From Gari tellinella (taxonomy: Eukaryota; Mollusca; Bivalvia; Cardiida; Psammobiidae), in NCBI GenBank assembly GCA_922989275.2, contig OV277861.1, forward strand, positions 42,509,623 to 42,573,622: a stretch of 64,000 nucleotides of DNA, given 5' to 3'. The translations under genes and the position numbers were made by a program. Below the pieces are notes generated by a model, which ran no database searches, was not told where the DNA came from, and saw only the letters and a list, made by a program, of their open reading frames with translations. Below, in pieces: positions 50,801 to 62,800 of this stretch (positions are counted from its first letter, which is position 1; each line of letters opens with the position of its first letter).

Positions 50801-53800
50801 TGGATTCCCCTCCCTGTATCATCGGGGGCATTCGTGTAACTGGGACACGCTCTTGTTAGTTTTGAAAATAGATGACCACTTAAACTAAGTTGAAAGTAAA
50901 GCAGAATGCGCCTTAAGGCACATTCTTCTTTACTTTCAGATTGCTTTAAGATTCCACCTACTAGGATATAGACAATATTTCTTATGGTATATGGTAAAAT
51001 GGAACTATTTTCTCTAGTGGAGGAATAAATTTAATGCGCTAAAACGCGCTTCTATATGGGGTAAAGGGTTAAAAGACAGTTCATACATTAAAACAGTTCC
51101 TTCAATTAAAGTCATGTGATGTAATATTTCCAGAATGTATTGCCCCTGCCAGTCCAGCCAATGGTGGTGTGACAGTTTCCAGTGATGGCAGTTTGGCCAC
51201 GTACACATGTGATGCTGGCTTTGTTCTCACGGGCAATGAGCAGCGGGTCTGTCAGACTGATGGCAATGCATGGAATGGAACAGATCCAACATGTGGTAAG
51301 TGTTTTCTGTCTGTTCCGGCGTCTGTCTGTTTGTGTTGCTGGCTTTGTTCTCACAGGTAATGAGCAGCGTGTCTGTCGGACTGATGGCAATGCTTGGAAT
51401 GGAACAGATCCAACATGTGGTAAGTGTTCTCTGTCTGTTCCCCTGTCAGATCAAATTTGGACCCCCGTAAAAAATGGACCCGCGGGTCCATTTTTGATAG
51501 CGAAATATGGACCCCCCCTGTAAATTTTGGACCCCCCCCCCCCCCCAAAAAAAAAGTTGGTAATGCTTCTCCCTAATGCAAAATATTGATAACTCCTATC
51601 TTGAGGTTGTTATGCCCATAAAAAAAATTAAATAAAAAAAAAAAAAAAAAAAAAAATTGTTGGAGAGCGGGTCCAAATTTGATGGCATCAAAATTGGACC
51701 CCCCCCTCGCTTGGCAACACCCAACCTTAAGTCATTTGATTTTCACATCAACTTTAATTCTTTTCCATTAGTTGTTTTGTTTAAGTAATGTTTTACTCCA
51801 TGCCCTGCAAATTATTTTGGTTGGAGGAAGGGGGGGGGGGGGTTCCAAATTTGATGGCGTAAAAAATGGACCCCCCCCCCCTTTTCAACACCCAACCATA
51901 AGTCATTTGATTTACACATCAACTTTAATTCTTTTCCATTAATTGTTAAGTTTAAGTGATGTTTTTCTCCTAATTTGAGGTTACTATGCCCTGCAAATTA
52001 TTTCAATTGGAGAGGGGGTCCAAATTTGATGGCGTAAAAATTGGACCCCCCTCCCTCCCATTTCAGCACCCAACAATAAGTCATTTGATTTACACATCAA
52101 TTTTAATTATTTTCCATTAGTTGTTTTGTTTAAGTAATGTTTTACTCCTTTCCTGAAGTTACTATGCCCTGCAAATTATTTTGGTTCGAGAAGGGGGGGG
52201 GGGTCCAAATTTGATGGCGTAAAAAATGGACCCCCCCCCCCCCCTTTTCAACACCCGACCATAAGTCATTTGATTTACACATCAACCTTAATTCTTTTCC
52301 ATTACTTGTTAAGTTTAAGTGATGTTTTTCTCCTAATCTGAGGTTACTATGCCCTGCAAATTATTTCAATTGGAGAGGGGGGTCCAAATTTGATGGCGTA
52401 AAAATTGGACCCCCCTATCATTTCAACACCCAACCATAAGTCATTTGATTTACACATCAATTTTAATTATTTTCCATTACTTGTTAAGTTTAAGTGATGT
52501 TTTTCTCCTAATCTGAGGTTACTATACCCTGCAAATTATTTCAATTGGAGAAGGAGGGTCCAAATTTGATTGCGTAAAATTGGACCCCCCTACCATTTCA
52601 ACACCCAACCATAAGTCATTTGATATACACATCAATTTTAATTCTTTTCCATTACTTGTTAAGTTTTAGTTATGTTTTTCTCCTAATCTGAGGTTACTAT
52701 GCCCTGCAAATTATTTCAATTGGAGAGGGGGGGTCCAAATTTGATAGCGTAAAAATTGGACCCCCCTCCCTCCCATTTCAGCACCCAACAATAAGTCATT
52801 TGATTTACACATCAATTTTAATTATTGTCCATTATTTGTTTTGTTTAAGTAATGTTTTACTCCTTTCCTGAAGTTACTATGCCCTGCAAATTATTTTGGT
52901 TGGAGAAGGGGGGGGGTCCAAATTTGATGGCGTAAAAAATGGACCCCCCCCCCCCCCTTTTCAACACCCACCCATAAGTCATTTGATTTACACATCAACT
53001 TTAATTCTTTTCCATTACTTGTTAAGTTTAAGTGATGTTTTTCTCCTAATTTGAGGTTACTATGTGCTGCAAATTATTTCAATTGGAGAGGGGGATCGAA
53101 ATTTGATGGCGTAAAAATTGGACCCCCCTCCCATTTCAACACCCAACCATAAGTCATTTGATTTACACATCAATTTTAATTATTTTCCATTATTTGTTTT
53201 GTTTAAGTAATGTTTTACTCCTTTCCTGAAGTTACTATGCCCTGCAAATTATTTTGGTTGGAGAAGGGGGGGGGTCCAAATTTTATGGCGTAGAAATTGG
53301 ACCCCCCCCCCCCCCTCCCTTTTCAACAGCCAACTATAAGTCATTTGATTTACACATCAACTTTAATTCTTTTCCATTACTTGTTAAGTTTAAGTGATGT
53401 TTTTCTCCTAATTTGAGGTTACTATGCCCTGCAAATTATTTCAATTGGAGAGGGGGGTCCAAATTTGATGGCGTAAAAATTGGACCCCCCTATCATTTCA
53501 ACACCCAACCATAAGTCATTTGATTTACACATCAATTTTAATTATTTTCCATTAGTTGTTTTGTTTAAGTAATGTTTTACTCCTTTCCTGAAGTTACTAT
53601 GCCCTGAAAATTATATTGGTTGGATAAGGGGGGGGGGGGGTCCAAATTTGATGGTGTAAAAAATGGACCCCCCCCCCCCTTTTCAACACCGAACCATAAG
53701 TCATTTGATTTACACATCAACTTTAATTCTTTTCCATTACTTGTTAAGTTTAAGTGATGTTTTTCTCCTAATCTGAGGTTACTATGCCCTGCAAATTATT

Positions 53801-56800
53801 TCAATTGGAGAGGGGGGTCCGAATTTGATGGCGTAAAAATTGGACCCCCCCCCCCCCCCCCCTTTTCAACACCCAACCATAAGTCATTTGATTTACACAT
53901 CAATTTTAATTATTTTCCATTAGTTGTTTTGTTTAAGTAATGTTTTACTCCTTTCCTGAAGGTACTATGCCCTGCAAATTATTTTGGTTGGAGAAGGGGG
54001 TCCAAATTTGATGGCGTAAAAAATGGCCCCCCCCCCCCCCCCCTTTTCAACACTGAACCATAAGTCATTTGATTTACACATCAACTTTAATATTTTTCCA
54101 TTACTTGTTAAGTTTAAGTGATGTTTTTCTCCTAATTTGAGGTTACTATGCCCTGCAAATTATTTCAATTGGAGAGGGGGGTCCAAATTTGATGGCGTAA
54201 AAATTGGACCCCCCTACCATTTCAACACCCAACCATAAGTCATTTGATAGCTAGGGGGGGAAAGTTTTGGCTAGCCAATTCTTTCCCCCCTATCTGACAG
54301 TGTGCGAAATTGTATGCTTTGACTATCTCTGAGGGGAAAGTTTTGGCTAGCCAATTCTTCCCCCCCCTAGCTATCAGCCAGTCTGCAGAATTGCAACATT
54401 TGACTATCTTGGAGGGGGGAAAGTTTTGGCTAGCCAATTCTTTCCCCCCTATCTGACATTCTGTGGAATTGTATACTTTGACTATGTTGGTGGGGGGAAA
54501 GTTTTGGCTAGCCAATTCTTTCCCCCCTATCTGTCAGTCTGCGGAATTGCATCATTTGACTATCTTGGAGGGGGAAAGTTTTGGCTGGCCAATTCTTTCC
54601 CCCCTATCTGTCAGTCTGCGGAATTGCATCATTTGACTATCTTGGAGGGGGGAAAGTTTTGGCTAGCCAATTCTTTCCCCCCTATCTGACAGTGTGCGAA
54701 ATTGTATGCTTTGACTATCTCGGAGGGGGGGAAGTTTTGGCTAGCCAATTCTTTCCCCCCTATCTGCCAGTCTGCAGAATTGCAACATTTGACTATCTTG
54801 GAGGGGGGAAAGTTTTGGCTAGCCAATTCTTTCCCCCCTATCTGACAGTCTGTGGAATTGTATACTTTGACTATGTTGGAGGGGGGGGGGGAGTTTTGGC
54901 TAGCCAATTCTTTCCCCCCTATCTGTCAGTCTGCGGAATTGCATCATTTGACTATCTTGGAGGGGGAAAGTTTTGGCTAGCCAATTCTTTCCCCCCTATC
55001 TGACAGTGTGCGAAATTGTATGTTTTGACTATCTCTGAGGGGGGGAAAGTTTTGGCTAGCCAATTCTTTCCCCCCTTATCTGCCAGTCTTCAGAATTGCA
55101 ACATTTGACTATCTTGGAGGGGGGAAAGTTTTGGCTAGCCAATTCTTTCCCCCCTATCTGACAGTCTGTGGAATTGTATACTTTGACTATGTTGGAGGGG
55201 GGAAAGTTTTGGCTAGCCAATTCTTTCCCCCCTATCTGTCAGTCTGCAGAATTGCAACATTTGACTATCTCGGAGGGGGGAAAGTTTTGGCTAGCCAATT
55301 CTTTCCCCCCTCTCTGTCAGTGTGTGGAATTGTATGCTTTTACTATCTAAGCGGGGGGAAAGTTTTGGCTAGCCAATTCTTTCCCCCCTATCTGACAGTG
55401 TGCGAAATTGTATGCTTTGACTATCTCGGAGGGGGGAAAGTTTTGGCTAGCCAATTCTTTCCCCCCTATCTGTCAGTCTTCAGAATTGCAACATTTGACT
55501 TGACATGGAGGGGGGAAAGTTTTGGCTAGCCAATTCTTTCCCCCCTCCCCTCTCTTTCAGTCTGTGGAATTGTATACTTTGACTATCTTGGAGGGGGGAA
55601 AGTTTTGGCTAGCCAATTCTTTCCCCCCTATCTGACAGTGTGCGAAATTGTATGCTTTGACTATCTCGGAGGGGGGAAAGTTTTGGCTAGCCAATTCTTT
55701 CCCCCCTATCTGTCAGTCTGCAGAATTGCAACATTTGACTATCTTGGAGGGGGGAAAGTTTTGGCTAGCCAATTCTTTCCCCCCTATCTGACAGTCTGCA
55801 GAATTGCAACATTTGACTATCTTGGAGGGGGGAAAGTTTTGGCTAGCCAATTCTTTCCCCCCTATCTGACAGTCTGTGGAATTGTATACTTTGACTATGT
55901 TGGAGGGGGGGGGGGGAGTTTTGGCTAGCCAATTCTTTCCCCCCTATCTGTCAGTCTGCGGAATTGCATCATTTGACTATCTTGGAGGGGGAAAGTTTTG
56001 GCTAGCCAATTCTTTCCCCCCTATCTGACAGTGTGCGAAATTGTATGTTTTGACTATCTCTGAGGGGGGGAAAGTTTTGGCTAGCCAATTCTTTCCCCCC
56101 TTATCTGCCAGTCTTCAGAATTGCAACATTTGACTATCTTGGAGGGGGGAAAGTTTTGGCTAGCCAATTCTTTCCCCCCTATCTGACAGTCTGTGGAATT
56201 GTATACTTTGACTATGTTGGAGGGGGGAAAGTTTTGGCTAGCCAATTCTTTCCCCCCTATCTGTCAGTCTGCAGAATTGCAACATTTGACTATCTCGGAG
56301 GGGGGAAAGTTTTGGCTAGCCAATTCTTTCCCCCCTCTCTGTCAGTGTGTGGAATTGTATGCTTTTACTATCTAAGCGGGGGGAAAGTTTTGGCTAGCCA
56401 ATTCTTTCCCCCCTATCTGACAGTGTGCGAAATTGTATGCTTTGACTATCTCGGAGGGGGGAAAGTTTTGGCTAGCCAATTCTCTCCCCCCTATCTGTCA
56501 GTCTTCAGAATTGCAACATTTGACTTGACATGGAGGGGGGAAAGTTTTGGCTAGCCAATTCTTTCCCCTCTCCCCTCTCTTTCAGTCTGTGGAATTGTAT
56601 ACTTTGACTATCTTGGAGGGGGGAAAGTTTTGGCTAGCCAATTCTTTCCCCCCTATCTGACAGTGTGCGAAATTGTATGCTTTGACTATCTCGGAGGGGG
56701 GAAAGTTTTGGCTAGCCAATTCTTTCCCCCCTATCTGTCAGTCTGCAGAATTGCAACATTTGACTATCTTGGAGGGGGGAAAGTTTTGGCTAGCCAATTC

Positions 56801-59800
56801 TTTCCCCCCTATCTGACAGTCTGTGGAATTGTATACTTTGACTATCTTGGAGGGGGGAAAGTTTTGGCTAGCCAATTCTTTCCCCCCTATCTGACAGTGT
56901 GCAGATTGTATGCTTTGACTATCTTGGAGGGGGGAAAGTTTTGGCTAGCCAATTCTTTCCCCCCTATCTGACAGTGTGCAGATTGTATGCTTTGACTATC
57001 TCGGAGGGGGGAAAGTTTTGGCTAGCCAAAACTTTCCCCCCTCTTAGATAGTCAAAACACACCATTGCACAGACTGTCAGATAGGGGGGGGGAAAGAATT
57101 GGCTAGACAAAACTTTCCCCCCCTCCAAGATAGTCAAAGTATACAATTCCACATACTGAAAGAGAGGGGGGAAAGAATTGGCTAACCAAAACTTTCCCCC
57201 TCCAAGATAGTCAAATGATGCAATACTGCAGACTGACATATAGGGGGGAAAGAATTGGCTAGCCAAAACTTTCCCCCCTCCGAGATAGACCAAGTATACA
57301 ATTCTACAGACTGTAAGATATGGGGGGAAAGAATTGGCTAGCCAAAACTTTCCCCCTCCAAGATAATGAAAGGATGCAATTCCGCAGACTGACAGATGGG
57401 GGGGGGGGGGAAAGAATTGGCTAACTAAACTTTCCCCCCTCCGAGATATTCAAAGCATACAATCTGCACACTGTCAGATAGGGGGGAAAGAATTGGCTAG
57501 CCAAAACGTTCCCCCCTCCGAGATAGTCCAAGTATACAATTCTACAGACTGTAAGATATGGGGGGAAAGAATTGGCTAGCCAAAACTTTCCTCCCTCCAA
57601 GATAATGAAGGATGCAATTCCGCAGACTGACAGATAAGGGGGAAAGAATTGGCTAGCCAAAACTTTCCCCCCTCCGAGATAGTCAAAGCATACAATCTGC
57701 ACACTGTCAGATAGGGGGGAAAGAATTGGCTAGCCAAAACTTTCCCCCCTCCAAGATAGTCCAAGTATACAGTTCAACAGACTGAAAGAGAGGGGAGGGG
57801 GGAAAGAATTGGCTAGCCAAAACTTTTCCCCCTCCATGTCAAGTCAAAAGGGTACAAGTCCTCAGACTGACTGAGAGGGGGGAAAAAATTGGCTAGCCAA
57901 AACTTTCCCCCCTCCAAGATAGTCAAAGTATACAATTCCACAGACTGACAGACAGGGGGGAAAGAATTGGCTAGCCAAAACTTTCCCCCCTCCGAGATAG
58001 TCCAAGTATACAATTCTACAGACTGTAAGATATGGGGGGAAAGAATTGGCTAGCCAAAACTTTCCCCCCTCCAAGATAATGAAAGGATGCAATTCCGCAG
58101 ACTGACAGATAGGGGGGAAAGAATTGGCTAGCCAAAACTTTCCCCCTCCGAGATAGTCAAAGCATACAATCTGCACACTGTCAGATAGGGGGGAAAGAAT
58201 TGGCTAACCAAAACTTCACCCCTTCCGAGATAGTCCAAGTATACAATTCTACAGACTGTAAGATATGGGGGAAAGAATTGGCTAGCCAAAACTTTCCCCC
58301 CTCCAAGATAATGAAAGGATGCAATTCCGCAGACTGACAGATAGGGGGGAAAGAATTGGCTAGCCAAATCTTTCCCCCCTCCAAGATAGTCAAAGTATAC
58401 AATTCCACAGACTTACAGACAGGGGGGAAAGAATTGGCTAGCCAAAACTTTCCCCCCTCCAAGATAATGAAAGCATACAATCTGCACACTGTCAGATAGG
58501 GGGGAAAGAATTGGCTAGCCAAATCTTTCCCCCCTCCAAGATAGTCAAAGTATACAATTCCACAGACTGACAGACAGGGGGGAAAGAATTGGCTAGCCAA
58601 AACTTTCCCCCTTCCATATATAGTCAAAGGATACCAAACCACATACTGAAAGAGAGGGGGGAAAGAATTGGCTAGCCAAAATTTTCCCCCCTCCTAGATG
58701 GTCAAAGTATACAATTCCACAGACTGAAAGAGAGGTGGGGGGAAAGAATTGGCTAGCCAAAACTTTCCCCCCTCAAAGAGAGCCAAAGTATACATTTCAA
58801 CAGACTGACAGATAGGGGGGAAAGAATTGGCTAGCCAGAACTTTCCCCCCTCCATATAACGTCAAAAGGATACAATTCCGCAGATTGACTGAGAGGGGGG
58901 AAAGAATTGGCTAGCCAAAACTTTCCCCCCCTCTGAATTGCGAAAATATAGCGGGGGGGAAAGAATTGGCTAGCCAATTCTTTCCCTGGGGAAAGTTTCA
59001 ACTAGGGGGGAAAGAATTGGCTAGCTAAAAGTATTCTCAATTATGAGTTTTTAGGGGGGAAAGAATTGGCTAGCCAATTCTTTCCCCGGGGAAACTTTTA
59101 GCAGGGGGGAAAGAATTGGCTGTTACACCGGTAGTCTTTATCATTACAATATTTTTATGATATCCAACAATTAAATGTGTACTTCTGTATCATAGATTGT
59201 ATTCAATGTTCAAGATGATTGCTTAACCCTTTACCCCCTAAAAACGATTTTTTTTTTTGCAATTTATAAATTCACCACAGAAGAAAATAGTTCCACTTTA
59301 TACAGTAATGAATGTGCATCGTAAAACATATTTCCTATATCCTAGCAGATTGTCGCTTGAAGTATGTGCATTCTGCTTTACTTTCAACCTGCTTTAAGTG
59401 ATCATCTGTCTTCAAAACTAGAAACAGACTATAAGGTAATGGATAAAACAATTAAACATGTAGTTGTTTTTCTGGGCGAAAGTCATACTGTATGTCAAAA
59501 CAAGCATTTATTTAACAGAGACCTGCAATGTTCTGACAAATCCTTCAAATGGACAAGTAACTTTGACCCAGCTTGGCAGTACGAGCCTGGCCACATTCGC
59601 GTGCAGCACGGGTTACAGCCTGAATGGAGAGGCCAACATTACCTGTCTGGTTGATGGAACCTGGAGTGGCAGTAGTCCTTCCTGTGGTAGGTTAACCCAT
59701 TACCCCATGAATAAATCTTTTTACACCTTTAATTTAGTCCTTCACTGAAGAAAATAATTCCTCTTTATATTGTCATGAATATACACTTAAAAAAATATTT

Positions 59801-62800
59801 TCTATATTCTAGCAGATGGTAGCTTAAAGCAGGCTGAAAGTAAAGCAGAATGCGCCTGAAGGCACATTCTGCTTTACTTTCAACCTGCTTTAAGTGGTCA
59901 CCTATCATCACCACTAGAAACAGGCTAGGGGTAATGGGTCAAAGGTTGTGATTCACTAGTGCAATGGAAAATTGTGTTAATCCATTACTCCATAGATACA
60001 CCTTTCTATGCCTCTTATTATTTTATACTAAGGAAATTAGTCACCACTTAAGTGGTTCTGCACTGTTTGTCATTTCGAAATATATTGTTAAATACAACCC
60101 TAAATAGTCAAAAATTAACTAGACTTAAAGGAAAACTTCTAGTTTTCATTTGAAGTTTATGAGGGGAAATGAGTTCGACTAGACTGTACGCCTGTCATGC
60201 CAGTGTGTTATATCTATTTCAGTGCTGTGTTCTTCTCTTACTGCCCCAGACCTTGGCAATGTGTCCCTGAGTTGGAGTGGTGTGTCCACCATGGCCAGGT
60301 TTGTGTGTACCTCTGGCTACCAGGTCCAGGGTGTAGAGACTCTGACCTGTGACTCTTCAGGAGCCTGGGACAACACTGAACCCTCTTGCAGTATGGAATC
60401 TTCGAATATTTGTATTCAAATGAGATTTTATATGCCCCTGTAACAATAGTTGAGGGTCATTTAATGTTTGCCTTTCCTGTCAGAATATTTGTCCATAAGT
60501 CAACTTATTTAGACGTTATGTTAAGCTACATTTCTTTGGTTAGATTTTGCATCTGGTAAAGGCATGTACAGTGTACAGGGCTCCAGATAATTTTGCTTCT
60601 AATCAGTACAGTACTGATCAATTTTGAAAACAATCAGTCCCCAGATTTTTTAATCAGTACACATGGATTTGCAATTCATCGGCATATCGCCGGTTAAATG
60701 GCCAACTTGAGAAGAAAGGAAAAATAATGCCTCAGTAATTATGCTATACAAAGTTTCAAATAACCTAATAGTTGTAGACCATAAACAGTTACACATCCAT
60801 CCAGAAATCTCAACTTTGTCATACCCTTCTCTACTAGGACACATTATCACTCAAACTCATTCTTTCCACGTACAATCAGACTTTGGAATAAACAACCACA
60901 CAACACTAAGGCCAGTGACGGTCTCACAAGCTTCACTGCCAGCCTCAGATCTCACAACCCCTAACTGCATAAGTTGTTTTAAACTTTTTTTAACCTCTGT
61001 TTATAATTTATCTTTCAGCTCTGCATTGTTTATCATTATGTTTACTATTTTACACTGTCCCCGACCTCCCTGTCATTGTCAGAAATTGACAGTAGGGAGT
61101 AATAAAGTAGACGTAGAAGATAAAATGTTAGATTCTTAAAAATCGTAACTTACCTACATGTATGTAAATAGTATCTAACATTTATGCCGCTTATGCGGGT
61201 TTTTTCTCCGTCGATGAAACAACGTTCGAATTTATATTGTTCAACAAACTACCACCAGTTTCATTACGTGTTAATTCTTTTAAATCAGATAGCTGACAAC
61301 AGACGGTGTTCAACTTTCTATCGTTTTTCTGACTCTTCCATGCTAAGATTGACATTTTGTTGCGAGGTTTTCAACCAAAACACTTGTTGGAGAACTTGGA
61401 TTTTATCATCCATATATCAATGCAGATATAGATGTATATGCGAGTGCGTAGTAACCTCCCTTTGCTAACGTGCGCAAGTAAAAAATTACCATACGATAAA
61501 ACGAAGCTTCATTACGAGACCGCAAATCAATAAAATTTGACATGTTGCGGTTGACTATTTGCAAATATCGGTATGACAAAAACTCAGCTTTTGAATTGAT
61601 ACACGCGTCCCCGAGAATTTCTTGCGTACACAGTACTTCAATATTTTGAAATTAACGCGTACACGGTCAAAACGTTCGCGTATTTCACTGAGTACGTGGG
61701 CTTATCTGGAGCCCTGGTGTATATGTTTTACAAACGTTTTCAATTTATTTTTACCTCACTTGAGCAAAGCAAAGCTCAGTGTAAGCTATTAGAATTGACT
61801 TTAGCCACGCAAAAGAAAACAGAGGAAATAGACACATATGATAAGGACTGGCTTGTGAGTAAAAGGCTGTAATATTGGCACCAAACCATGCTGCTTTAAA
61901 TATTACTGTACATAACAAAACAAATATTAAAATAAAAAACTGAAAATACTGTTAAACAGTGTAACAAAAAGCTGAAGAATTTAAGTAAAACTTTATATGA
62001 ATATTGGTTACAGTTTGTGAAAGTCGTGCGGCACCAAGTTTTGGATCTGTGGCAGTGGCGTCAGATGGTCTGACCTCCAGTTATGCCTGCAATGTTGGCT
62101 ACAGTATGGTGGGGACTGCATCATCCACATGTAATCTAGATGGTTCTTCCTGGGATACTGCTGTACCACAATGTGGTAAGTACCCAGTTTTGATGCTCCC
62201 GGCATCTATAGATGCAGAGGCAAATAATGATTGTCCTGTCTGTCCGTAACACGGTTTAACCAGCTTTTACCGTTTCGTCTAGCATCAACACTGCTCACTC
62301 AAATACTTGGATACTTATATACTTGTTATTGCTTTGGACCATTCCCAGCCCATCAATATCACCCAACCACATTTGACCTTGACCTAATTTTGACTTGGAT
62401 TATTGTAAACAGGCGATTTCTTGGTTAAATAGATTTTACTATTTCTTCTGTAGTCCACACTACTGACTACAATGCTTTGATACGTATACAGTTATTGCCT
62501 TTATCAATATTGCTCAAATCATGCATAAGGTCAAAAATGATTCCGCTGCGGGGTCAGTTTTACATAAAGTTAAATGAAACCAGAATGCTAAGAGCTAAGG
62601 TGATAATGGCACAAAGCATAATCCATTGCTCCTCGATCATGTTTGAACAAATTATTCCCCTTTGTTAAAAAATGACCAAGAATGATTTCTATTTGAGGGA
62701 TTAACAGCTGCTTGGCCCTATTGTTTCAGAATTTCTTGTCATTGTGCATGTGCAATCAATTGGTGTCAAATATATTAGATAGTACATGTCCTTCAATGAA

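Noticed and set aside
54426..58642. Many overlapping ORFs with repeats such as LASQFFPPYLSVCGIA
   Set aside because: They arise because the 78-bp unit is a multiple of three and lacks stops in several frames on both strands. The same peptide appears in inverted order in the second half; no start context, splice sites or domain support a gene.
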